Source: Allostella vacuolata
GTDB lineage: Bacteria > Pseudomonadota > Alphaproteobacteria > ATCC43930 > Allostellaceae
DNA length: 64,000 nucleotides
Reading direction: 5' to 3'
NCBI GenBank assembly: GCA_006739055.1
Contig: AP019702.1
Coordinates: 3,497,388 to 3,561,387 of the forward strand
Position numbers and translations under genes: made by a program. Positions 48,703 to 55,918 of this stretch are shown here, one piece after another; position 1 is the stretch's first letter; every line of letters starts with the position of its first letter. Below the pieces are notes generated by a model. It was not told where the DNA came from. It saw only the letters and a program-made list of their open reading frames with translations, and made no database searches.

Positions 48703-49679
48703 CCGACGCCAGCCTTTCCCCCCTGGCGCTGGCGCCCCGCGCCGGCGGCCGCCCGCTCGCCATCGCGGCCGCGGTCGTCGCCGTGCTGGCCCTGGTCCCG
48801 CTGGTCATCGCCGACAAGTTCATCCTGTCGCTCGGCTCGACCGTCTTCATCACCGCGATCGCCGCCGCCAGCCTGCACCTCATCATCCGCACCGGCCACA
48901 TCTCGCTTGGCCATGCCGCCTTCATGGGGATCGGCGCCTATGCCTCGGTCCTGACGGTGATGGAGCTGGGCCTGCCGTTCGCGGCCGGCGTGCTGGCCGC
49001 GTTCGTCGCCCCGTGCCTGCTGGCGCTGGCCATAGGGCCGCTGGTGCTGCGCCTGACCGGCAAGTACTTCGTGCTCGTCACCTTCCTCTTCGGCGAGATC
49101 GTGCGGATGGTCTTCGTCGAATGGAAGAGCGTGACCGGCGGCGCCAACGGCATCTTCGGGATCCCGGCCCCGGCCCCGGTCTTCAACGACCCGGCCGCCT
49201 ACTACTACCTGTCACTGGGGGCGGGCGTGCTGCTGGTCGGCTTCATCGCCCGCCTGCTCGCGTCGGAGGTCGGCCGGGCGATCGACGCGGTGCGCGAGAG
49301 CGAGCGGCTGGCCCATTGCTCCGGCATCCCGGTGCTGCGCCTCAAGGTGACGATCTTCGCGCTCGGCTGCGGCATCGTCGGCATCGCGGGCGCGCTCCAG
49401 GGGCACTTCATCCGCTATGTCGACCCGACCTCCTACTCGGTCGTCCAGTCGCTCAACCTGGTGGTGGTCAACGTCATCGGCGGCATGCAGACCCTGGTCG
49501 GGCCGCTGGTCGGCACCCTCTTCTACCTGATCCTGCCGGAGATGCTGCGCGGCTATGTCGAGCTGCAGCGCATCATCTTCGGCATCATCCTGATCATCGT
49601 CATGGCCTTCCTGCCGGGCGGGCTGGTGGAACTGGGCGGCCGGGCGCTGCAGCTCGTCCGGCGGAGGGCCGGGTCGTGA
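48699..49679 (+). CDS. livM: Branched-chain-amino-acid-type ABC permease LivM
   Basis: A 326-residue permease. Family segments are IRTGHISLGHAAFMGIGAYASVL near 63-85, LVTFLFGEIVRMVF near 127-140, AIDAVRESERLAHCSGIPVLRLK near 191-213 (ATPase contact) and VIGGMQTLVGPLVGTLFYLILPE near 262-284. Eight or nine helices are predicted by eye. It overlaps livH upstream (ATGA) and livG downstream (GTGA), so all are co-translated. Confidence 0.92.
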   Translation: MTDASLSPLALAPRAGGRPLAIAAAVVAVLALVPLVIADKFILSLGSTVFITAIAAASLHLIIRTGHISLGHAAFMGIGAYASVLTVMELGLPFAAGVLAAFVAPCLLALAIGPLVLRLTGKYFVLVTFLFGEIVRMVFVEWKSVTGGANGIFGIPAPAPVFNDPAAYYYLSLGAGVLLVGFIARLLASEVGRAIDAVRESERLAHCSGIPVLRLKVTIFALGCGIVGIAGALQGHFIRYVDPTSYSVVQSLNLVVVNVIGGMQTLVGPLVGTLFYLILPEMLRGYVELQRIIFGIILIIVMAFLPGGLVELGGRALQLVRRRAGS

Positions 49680-50458
49680 CCGCACTGCTCTCGGTCACCA
49701 GCCTGCATCGCCAGTTCGGCGGCCTGACCGCCGTTCGCGACCTCTCCTTCGATGTCGCCGAGGGCGAGATCCTGGGGGTGATCGGCCCCAACGGCGCCGG
49801 CAAGACGACCGCCATCAACCTCGTCAGCGGGGTCATCCCGCCGACCAGCGGCCGGGTCGAGTTCCGCGGCGAGGACGTGACCGGCCTGCCCCCGCACCGG
49901 CTGGTCGGGCGCGGCATCGTCCGCACCTTCCAGTCGACCACCGTCTATGGCGACCGCACGGTGCGCGAGAACGGCATGCGCGGCGCCTATCTCGGCCTCT
50001 ATCCCGGATTCTTCGCCACCCTCTTCGACACCGCCCACGCCCGGCGCATGCGCGCCGAGGCGACCGCCGTGGTCGACGAGCTGCTCGACTGGCTGGGCCT
50101 GACGGAGGTGGCGGAGGACAAGGCGGGCAGCCTGCCCTACGGCCACCAGAAGACGCTCGGCATGATCATCGCGCTCGCCTCACGGCCGCGCCTGATCATG
50201 CTGGACGAGCCGGTGGCGGGCCTCGGCGGCGGCGACGCCGACCATGTGCGCGACACCATCAAGCGGGTGCGCGGCCGCGGCATCACCGTCATCGTCATCG
50301 ACCACAACATGCGCTTCATGTCCGGCCTGTGCGACCGGGTGCTGGTCATGCACCAGGGCGCCCGCCTCGCCGTCGGCACGCCCCAGCAGGTGCTGGCCGA
50401 CCCCGCCGTCATCGAAGCCTACCTCGGGAAGCGTCATGCCGCTCTTGCAGGTCACTGA
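49676..50458 (+). CDS. livG: Branched-chain-amino-acid-type ABC ATPase LivG
   Basis: A 260-residue ATPase. Walker A GPNGAGKTT near 38-46, the LivG-type VRTFQSTTVYGDRTVREN near 81-98, signature region LPYGHQKTLGMIIALAS (a variant of LSYGQQRRLEIARAL), Walker B LIMLDEPVAGL and H-loop IDHNM. The His and Lys in the signature loop are unusual, but the catalytic residues are intact. GTG 49676 overlaps the livM stop. The 3' end overlaps livF by 23 bp. Confidence 0.9.
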   Translation: MTALLSVTSLHRQFGGLTAVRDLSFDVAEGEILGVIGPNGAGKTTAINLVSGVIPPTSGRVEFRGEDVTGLPPHRLVGRGIVRTFQSTTVYGDRTVRENGMRGAYLGLYPGFFATLFDTAHARRMRAEATAVVDELLDWLGLTEVAEDKAGSLPYGHQKTLGMIIALASRPRLIMLDEPVAGLGGGDADHVRDTIKRVRGRGITVIVIDHNMRFMSGLCDRVLVMHQGARLAVGTPQQVLADPAVIEAYLGKRHAALAGH

Positions 50459-51146
50459 CCTCCAGGTGCGCTACGGGCGCATCCTGGGAACCAACGGGAT
50501 CTCCTTCAGCCTGGAGGCGGGCGAGAGCCTGGCCCTGGTCGGCAGCAACGGCGCCGGCAAGAGCAGCACGCTCAAGGCCATCCTCGGCATGGCCGAGTGG
50601 CCGCAGGGCCAGATCCTGCTCGACGGGCAGGACCTGCGGGGCAGCAAGACCTCCGACATCGTCCGCCAGGGGGTCGGCTTCTCGCCCGAGGGGCGGCGCG
50701 TCTTCCCGATGATGTCGGTCGCCGACAACCTGCGCGCCGGCGCCTTCACCCGGCCGCGCGAGGAGGCGGCGGAGCGGATGGAGGCGATGTTCGCCTACTT
50801 CCCGCGCCTGCGCGAACGCGCGGGCCAGCGCGCCAGCAGCCTGAGCGGCGGCGAGCAGCAGATGCTGGCGATCGGCCGGGCGCTGATGTCGCGCCCGCGC
50901 CTGCTGCTGCTCGACGAGCCGTCGCTCGGCCTGGCGCCGATCATCGTCGAGCGTATCGGCGAGATCATCGAGGAGGTGCAGCGCCGCGAGGGCCTGACCT
51001 TCATCCTGGCCGAGCAGAACGCCAACTGGGCGATGCGTGTGGCCAAGCGCGCGGTCATCCTGGAGCTCGGCCGCTCGACGATCGCCGGCGACTGCGCCAC
51101 CCTGCTCGACGACCCGCGGGTGCAGAACGCCTATCTCGGCCTCTGA
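50436..51146 (+). CDS. livF: Branched-chain-amino-acid-type ABC ATPase LivF
   Basis: A 236-residue ATPase, usual LivF size. Walker A GSNGAGKSS near 36-44, GVGFSPEGRRVFPMMSVADNL near 82-102 (LivF hallmark), signature LSGGEQQMLAIGRAL near 137-151, Walker B LLLLDEPSLGLAP and H-loop AEQNA. It forms the ATPase heterodimer with LivG. ATG 50436 lies inside livG, giving tight coupling. An SDR gene follows after 26 bp. Confidence 0.92.
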   Translation: MPLLQVTDLQVRYGRILGTNGISFSLEAGESLALVGSNGAGKSSTLKAILGMAEWPQGQILLDGQDLRGSKTSDIVRQGVGFSPEGRRVFPMMSVADNLRAGAFTRPREEAAERMEAMFAYFPRLRERAGQRASSLSGGEQQMLAIGRALMSRPRLLLLDEPSLGLAPIIVERIGEIIEEVQRREGLTFILAEQNANWAMRVAKRAVILELGRSTIAGDCATLLDDPRVQNAYLGL

Positions 51147-51172
51147 CCCGCCCCATCTTCAAGGAAGTTCCG

Positions 51173-51940
51173 ATGCAGATTCCCGACCTCGCGGGCAAGG
51201 TCGCCCTCGTCACCGGCTCGTCCACCGGCATCGGCGCCGCCGTCGCGCGGGCCTTCGGCGCCCAGGGCATGGCGGTCGGCGTCCACTACAATTCGACCCG
51301 GGCCGAGGCCGAGGCGGTCGCGGCCGACATCGAGGCGGCCGGCGGCCGCGCCCTCGTCCTGCAGGGCGACGTGCGCGATGCCAAGGTCTCCGCCCGGCTG
51401 GTGGAACAGACCGCCGAGGCGTTCGGCGCGCTCCACGTCCTGGTCGCCAATGCGGGCTCGGTGGTCGAGCGCAAGCCGATCGAGCAGGCGGACGACGCCC
51501 TCTACGACCATGTCCTCGACCTCAACGCCCGCTCGGTGTTCGTCTCGGCCCGGGCCGCCATCCCGCTGCTGCGGGCCGCCGGCGGCGGCTCGATCATCTC
51601 CACCACCTCGCTCGCCGCCCGCAACGGCGGCGGCGGCGGCTCGGTGCTCTACGCCGCCGCCAAGGGCTTCGTGTCGAGCTTCACCCGCGGGCTGGCCAAG
51701 GAGGTCGCCCGCGACCGCATCCGGGTCAACGCGGTCGCCCCCGGCGTCATCATGACCCCCTTGCAGGAGCGGCTGACGCCCGAGCGCCAGATCGAGGCCG
51801 CCATCCGCCTGACCCCCATGCGCCGCACCGGCACCGTCGACGAGTGCGTCGGCGCCTACCTCTACCTGGCGTCCGAGAGCCTGTCCGGCTTCGTCACCGG
51901 CCAGGTGCTGGAGGTCAATGGCGGCATCCTGATGCCGTAG
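51173..51940 (+). CDS. Short-chain dehydrogenase/reductase (classical SDR)
   Basis: A 255-residue oxidoreductase. Cofactor motif VTGSSTGIG near 14-22; HYNSTRAEAE after the second strand suggests NADP use; VANAG near 92-96 in place of NNAG; catalytic Ser in ISTTSLAARN and Tyr/Lys in YAAAKGF near 160-166. It ends the transporter operon and probably acts on the imported compound, perhaps oxidising a hydroxyl before or after the SMP-30 lactonase step. AAGGAAG precedes ATG 51173. Confidence 0.9.
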   Translation: MQIPDLAGKVALVTGSSTGIGAAVARAFGAQGMAVGVHYNSTRAEAEAVAADIEAAGGRALVLQGDVRDAKVSARLVEQTAEAFGALHVLVANAGSVVERKPIEQADDALYDHVLDLNARSVFVSARAAIPLLRAAGGGSIISTTSLAARNGGGGGSVLYAAAKGFVSSFTRGLAKEVARDRIRVNAVAPGVIMTPLQERLTPERQIEAAIRLTPMRRTGTVDECVGAYLYLASESLSGFVTGQVLEVNGGILMP

Positions 51941-51994
51941 GCGGAGGGGCGGCCGGGAGAAGAATCGCTTTTTGGGAGCGAGAAGCAGAAAGCC

Positions 51995-52130
51995 GGCACA
52001 TCGGTCATAGCGTCTCTCGACAGAGCACGGGGATGAGTTCCCACCGGTTGGCCCGCCCCCCGGGAATGAAACCGCCGGCGGCCGTCGACAGGAGCTCTGG
52101 CCACCGGTCGTAGCGTCCCTCGACGGGCAA
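51995..52130. repeat. Second copy cluster of the interspersed repeat family
   Basis: In the gap between the SDR gene and the broken DUF1801 gene, module Q occurs twice in direct orientation (CGGTCATAGCGTCTCTCGAC at 52002-52021 and CGGTCGTAGCGTCCCTCGAC at 52105-52124) with one copy of module P (GGGAATGAAACCGCCGGCGG, 52062-52081) between them. The second Q copy is identical over 20 bases to the reverse strand at 26121-26140. The rest of 51941-52219 holds no gene. Confidence 0.7.
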
Positions 52131-52219
52131 TGCTCAGTTTCTATGTAGGTGCCTCGTCACTTGCACAAAATTGTAGGAGAAGGCTGGCTGCTCTTCCCTG
52201 CCGAACAGGAGCCCACCCC

Positions 52220-52785
52220 ATGACCAAGGCGGCGACAACCCAGCCCGTCCTCCTCGCCGGCGGCAACCCGCAGATCGCCAAGGGCTACGGCGACGCGCCG
52301 GTCCAGGCCTACATCGCGGCGATGCCGGGCTGGAAGCACGCGCTCGGCCGGCGTCTCGACGCTCTCGTGGTGCGCGCCGTCCCGGGCGTGCAGAAGGCGG
52401 TCAAGTGGAACTCGCCGTTCTACGGCGTCGAGGGCAGGGCTGGTTCCTCAGCTTCCACTGCATGACCCGGTACGTGAAGGTTGCGTTCTTCCGCGGCGCG
52501 GCGCTGCAGCCGCTTCCACCCGGCACCTCCAGGCAGAAGGACGTGCGCTACCTCGACATCCACGAGGACAAGCCGTTCGACGAAGAGCAGTTCGTCGAGT
52601 GGGTGAAGCAGGCGAGCCGGCTGCCCGGCGAGCGGATGCAGGCGCCGCTCGCCGGACGCATTGCCCCTACCCCTGCCCGCGCAGCTCCGCCAGGCCCGCC
52701 TTCTGCCGGCCCTCGGCGTCGAAGTTGGAGGGGTCGAGCCAGCGCTCGAAGCCGGCCTTCACCGCCGGCCATTCCTTGTCGGTGA
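52220..52785 (+). pseudogene. DUF1801 (YdhG-like) gene broken by a one-base frameshift
   Basis: The first frame from ATG 52220 (AGGAG upstream) reads a normal DUF1801 start, IAKGYGDAPVQAYIAAMPGW, and then VRAVPGVQKAVKWNSPFYGVEG. There it goes out of register and stops at 52465. The next frame continues the same domain with GQGWFLSFHCMTRYVKVAFFRG, KDVRYLDIHEDKPFDEEQFVEWVKQASRLPGERM. Restoring one base near 52431-52440 joins them. Family proteins usually end soon after the LPGERM segment; here no stop follows and the frame runs on to 52785, so the 3' end also seems altered. A sequencing error is the alternative for the shift. Confidence 0.8.
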
Positions 52786-53377
52786 TCGAGAACCAGGCGG
52801 TGTCGCGGTTGCGGCCCTTGTAGACCACCGCCTGGCGGAAGATGCCCTCGAAGACGAAGCCGTAGCGGGCGGCGGCTGCCCGCGACGGCGCGTTCAGGTC
52901 GTCGCACTTCCACTCGTAGCGGCGGTAGCCGAGCTCGTCGAACACCCGGCGCATCATCAGGTACATGGCCTCGGTCGCGGCCGGCTTGCGCTGCAGGCGG
53001 GGCGAATAGTTGATGTGGCCGACCTCGATCACCCCGTTGGGCGGGTCGATGCGCAGGTAGCTGGCGACGCCGACGGCCTTGCCCCCGGCATCGACGATGG
53101 CGTGGAAGAACGGGTCGTCGCCGGCCGCCATCCGGCCCATGTAGTCGCGATAGGCCTCGAAGCCCTGCGGCGCGTCGATGCCGAGATAGGTCCAGTTGGC
53201 GCCCGACGCGTCGTCGCCGTTGGCCGCGAACAGGTCCTGGGCGTGCTGCGCGATGTCGAGCGGCTCCACCCGGCAGAAGCGGCCGACCATCGCCGTCCGG
53301 GGCGGCCGCGGGCGCGGCGTCCAGTCGGGAACGGGCATTCCGACCGGCTGGCCGAAGGAGTTGCGGAGCTGGGTCAT
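52667..53377 (-). CDS. GNAT-family N-acetyltransferase (RimJ/RimL-like)
   Basis: A 236-residue acetyltransferase of the Acetyltransf_3 type. RFCRVEPLDIAQHAQDLFAAN near 33-53 starts the fold; VGVASYLRIDPPNGVIEVGHINYSPRLQRKPAATEAMYLMM near 102-142 covers strand 4 and the acetyl-CoA loop (QRKPAATEA being the pyrophosphate-binding segment); ARYGFVFEGIFRQAVVYKGRNRDTAWFSI near 170-200 ends it. The substrate may be a protein N-terminus, antibiotic or small amine. ATG 53377. Its 3' end overlaps the degenerate tail of the DUF1801 pseudogene on the other strand. Confidence 0.88.
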   Translation of the reverse strand: MTQLRNSFGQPVGMPVPDWTPRPRPPRTAMVGRFCRVEPLDIAQHAQDLFAANGDDASGANWTYLGIDAPQGFEAYRDYMGRMAAGDDPFFHAIVDAGGKAVGVASYLRIDPPNGVIEVGHINYSPRLQRKPAATEAMYLMMRRVFDELGYRRYEWKCDDLNAPSRAAAARYGFVFEGIFRQAVVYKGRNRDTAWFSITDKEWPAVKAGFERWLDPSNFDAEGRQKAGLAELRGQG

Positions 53378-53465
53378 GTCGGATCCGGGAGCGAGAGGGC
53401 GAACGAGGCGGAGGCCGACGATAGCGCGGCCGGACCGGCGGCGGTAGCGGCGCAGAGCAACCGCC

Positions 53466-53490
53466 GGAACGAAGCCCGGGCCGCGGCGTT
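53466..53490 (+). promoter_or_regulatory. Consensus EcfG (general stress sigma factor) promoter
   Basis: GGAAC at 53466-53470 and CGTT at 53487-53490 are separated by exactly 16 bp, the known EcfG-type -35/-10 pattern of Alphaproteobacteria. It lies 36 bp before the DUF3309 start codon, less than 2 kb from the phyR-nepR-ecfG locus. Confidence 0.75.
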
Positions 53491-53526
53491 CATCCCATCG
53501 TCACAGCCCCTGGAAGGGACCGCCCC

Positions 53527-53682
53527 GTGCTCAGCACCGTCCTCATCGTCATCCTGATCCTGATCGTCATCGGCGCCCTGCCCACCTGGTCCTACAGCCG
53601 AAGCTGGGGCTATGCGCCGACCGGCCTGCTTTCGACCGTCCTGATCGTCGTGCTGATCCTGGCCCTTCTCGGCCGGGTGTAG
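53527..53682 (+). CDS. DUF3309 small membrane protein
   Basis: A 51-residue protein with two hydrophobic segments: LSTVLIVILILIVIGALPTW and TGLLSTVLIVVLILALLG, joined by SYSRSWGYAP. This is the standard architecture and wording of DUF3309, a family of tiny membrane proteins often found in stress regulons. GTG 53527 has GGAAGGGA upstream. Its promoter (53466-53490) matches EcfG, so it should be induced by general stress. Function is unknown; a role in envelope stress tolerance is inferred from regulation only. SemiSWEET follows after 32 bp. Confidence 0.85.
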   Translation: MLSTVLIVILILIVIGALPTWSYSRSWGYAPTGLLSTVLIVVLILALLGRV

Positions 53683-53714
53683 CGAACGGGCCAGGCAGGG
53701 CAAGACGCCGGCCG

Positions 53715-54068
53715 ATGGACCTCGCGCCATGGCTGGGTGGGGCGGCGACCGTCTGCTCCACCGTCAGCTTCGCCCCGCAGGCATGGAAGGTGATCCGCAC
53801 CCGGCGGACGGACGGCATCTCGGTCAGGACCTACTCCGTCACCGTCGCCGCCTTCGCCTGCTGGCTCGGCTACGGGCTGATGCTGGGCGAGTGGCCGATC
53901 ATCGTGTCCAACGTCGTCTGCCTGGCCTTCTCGATCTTCATCCTGACGATGACGGTCCTGCCGCGCCGCAGCCGCGAGGCGGTGGCCGGGGCGATCGCGC
54001 CCCCGCTCCAGCCGCCGCTCGATCCGCCGGCCGATCAGCCGGGCGGGCCGGCGCAGAACAGCGCCTGA
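53715..54068 (+). CDS. SemiSWEET family (PQ-loop) transporter
   Basis: A 117-residue three-helix protein of the SemiSWEET family, which forms dimeric sugar uniporters. WLGGAATVCSTVSFAPQAWKVIRTRRTDGIS near 6-36 contains the conserved PQ motif, and ACWLGYGLMLGEWPIIVSNVVCLAFSIFILTM near 48-79 covers helices two and three with the Asn that faces the substrate (SNVV). A Pro-rich tail (about 93-112) follows. It may share the EcfG promoter with DUF3309. The 3' end overlaps phyR by 34 bp tail to tail. Confidence 0.88.
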   Translation: MDLAPWLGGAATVCSTVSFAPQAWKVIRTRRTDGISVRTYSVTVAAFACWLGYGLMLGEWPIIVSNVVCLAFSIFILTMTVLPRRSREAVAGAIAPPLQPPLDPPADQPGGPAQNSA

Positions 54069-54835
54069 GAGACGGCAATCTGCAGCACTTCCGGCTCGAA
54101 CGGCTTGGACACGATGAACACCGGCTCGACCCGCTCGCCGGTCAGCAGGCGCTCGGGAAAGGCGGTCACGAAGACGACCGGCAGAGCCACGGTACGCAGG
54201 ATCGCCTCGACCGCCGCGATTCCGGTGTTTCCATCCTCGAGCTGGATGTCGGCCAGGATCAGGCTGGGACTGCCGGTCCGCGCCAGCTCGACCGCCTGGT
54301 CCGATCGGGCCGCCACGCCAGCGACCTGATGTCCCATCTCGGTGACGATGCCGGCGATGTCGAGCGCGATCACCGCCTCGTCCTCGATGATCAGGACGCG
54401 CGCCGGCGCCTCCTCCTTCAGCGCCGCCCAGGCCTCGTCGAGGAGGCGGGAAAGCGCGTCCGGCGTGACATCCAGCACATGGGCGGCCTCCGAGCGCGGC
54501 AATCCCTCGGTGTGGACCAGCAACAGCGCCTCGCGAAAGCGCCGCGGCAACTGTCCGACCCGCTGCTCCAGGCGGCGCTGCACCGGGTCCCCCCCGGACA
54601 GCGTCCCTTCCTCCGCACGGGGAGGAACCGTCTGCGGACCGAGCACGTTGTGCAGGCATCGGAACAGATCGGCCCGCGTCAGCGGCCCGGATCCGGCCTC
54701 GGCCTTGGCGACAATCTGCTGGAGGGCACGCTTGACGAACCCGTCACCCGTCTCCTGCGACCCTGTCAGGGCCCGCGCGTGGCGCCGCATGAATGGCAGC
54801 TGTGCGGCGATCCGGGCTCTTTGCTTTTCGTCCAT
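54035..54835 (-). CDS. phyR: PhyR anti-anti-sigma response regulator
   Basis: A 266-residue protein with an N-terminal sigma-factor-like domain (about 1-140, degenerate sigma2 and sigma4, e.g. QLPRRFREALLLVHTEGLPRSEAAHVL) and a C-terminal receiver (about 146-260; VLIIEDEAVIALDI, phospho-Asp in LILADIQLEDG, Thr in VVFVTAFPE, Lys in IVSKPFEPE). On phosphorylation PhyR binds NepR and frees EcfG. ATG 54835 is followed by the usual sigma-like start. It is divergent from nepR-ecfG across 129 bp in which I could not find the expected EcfG promoter. Confidence 0.95.
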   Translation of the reverse strand: MDEKQRARIAAQLPFMRRHARALTGSQETGDGFVKRALQQIVAKAEAGSGPLTRADLFRCLHNVLGPQTVPPRAEEGTLSGGDPVQRRLEQRVGQLPRRFREALLLVHTEGLPRSEAAHVLDVTPDALSRLLDEAWAALKEEAPARVLIIEDEAVIALDIAGIVTEMGHQVAGVAARSDQAVELARTGSPSLILADIQLEDGNTGIAAVEAILRTVALPVVFVTAFPERLLTGERVEPVFIVSKPFEPEVLQIAVSQALFCAGPPG

Positions 54836-54964
54836 GAGCGATCCCGTGCGTTGCCAGGCGGTCCGAATATCGCAGCTTTCGCCGTGTCCGGTAGATGGGG
54901 ACTGCGCTTCCCGTTGAAAGGAGCAGCCGCCGCTCCGGCGGTCCACCGAACGAAGGGTATCATA

Positions 54965-55240
54965 GTGAGCAGAGTGGAAAGAATTCCGCTGGGAGACCGA
55001 TTCGGGGGCGCCGATGCCTCCAGGCCTGCACTGGCGGCTGGCGAGCGGCCGGACCGCCCGGGCCCCGCACTGGCATCGGGCCATCTCGGCTCGCGGCCGG
55101 CGGCGAACCGCAACCGGCCGTCGGGCAGCCCGCAGCGCCGGGACTGGCTGGAGACGAAGCTGAAGGGACTGTACGACGAAGTTGCGGCCGAGCCGCTTCC
55201 GCCGTCGCTGCAGGAACTGATCGATAGACTCGATGGATAG
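54965..55240 (+). CDS. nepR: NepR anti-sigma factor
   Basis: A 91-residue protein. The C-terminal 30 residues read DWLETKLKGLYDEVAAEPLPPSLQELIDRLD, the conserved two-helix NepR segment that holds EcfG or PhyR. The first 55 residues are Pro/Gly/Arg-rich and probably disordered, as in other NepR proteins. GTG 54965 has AAGGG eight bases upstream; a second GTG four codons on is possible. The stop overlaps the ecfG start by 8 bp, so sigma and anti-sigma are translated together. Confidence 0.9.
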   Translation: MSRVERIPLGDRFGGADASRPALAAGERPDRPGPALASGHLGSRPAANRNRPSGSPQRRDWLETKLKGLYDEVAAEPLPPSLQELIDRLDG

Positions 55241-55868
55241 CGGTCGGGAACAGGCGGCGGTCTGGCTCGCGCCGGCCGACGACGAGCAGTATCCGGCGAC
55301 CGAGGCACGCGATGTCCCGGCGCGCAGCATCCGTGAGGAGCTCATCACCTGCCTGCCCCAGCTGCGTGCCTTCGCCCGCTCCCTGACCGGACACCGGGAA
55401 CTGGCCGACGACCTGGTGCAGGATGCGATCGTCCGCGCGCTGGCCGCCCAGGATTCGTTCCGCCCCGGCACCAACTTCCGCGCCTGGATCTTCACCATCC
55501 TGCGGAACCTGTTCTTCACGGAGCGGCGGAAGAGCCGCATGGTCGTCCAGTCGATCGACACCATGGACCAGGATCTGATTCCCGTGGCCCCCTCGCAGGA
55601 GAGCACCGTCGAGTTCGACGATTTCCGGGTCGCGCTGATGAAGCTGCCGCACGACCAGCGCGAGGCGCTGATCCTCGTCGGGGCAAGCGGAATGAGTTAT
55701 GAAGAGGCAGCCCAGGTGTCCGGGTGCGCGGTCGGAACGGTCAAGAGCCGGGTATCGCGCGCCAGGCGGACTCTGGTGCAGCTGACCGGCCGGACCGAGG
55801 ATCCCGACCGCGAAGCCGTCGGTGCGCCCGCCTCCGCGACCGTCCGGCCGGGCCCGGCCGACGCGTGA
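55233..55868 (+). CDS. ecfG: EcfG-type general stress sigma factor
   Basis: A 211-residue ECF sigma factor. Region 2: LPQLRAFARSLTGHRELADDLVQDAIVRAL near 43-72, then FRPGTNFRAWIFTILRNLFFTERRK near 78-102; region 4: MKLPHDQREALILVGASGMSYEEAAQVSGCAVGTVKSRVSRAR near 136-178. The combination of FRAWIFTILRN and location next to phyR/nepR identifies the EcfG class (sigma of the GGAAC/CGTT promoter). ATG 55233 lies within nepR. The C-terminal 30 residues are Pro/Ala-rich and variable. Confidence 0.95.
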   Translation: MDSGREQAAVWLAPADDEQYPATEARDVPARSIREELITCLPQLRAFARSLTGHRELADDLVQDAIVRALAAQDSFRPGTNFRAWIFTILRNLFFTERRKSRMVVQSIDTMDQDLIPVAPSQESTVEFDDFRVALMKLPHDQREALILVGASGMSYEEAAQVSGCAVGTVKSRVSRARRTLVQLTGRTEDPDREAVGAPASATVRPGPADA

Positions 55869-55918
55869 CTTCGGCACAGTCCGGCGGGGCCACTCCCGCC
55901 GGGCGAGGCCGGTTCCGG

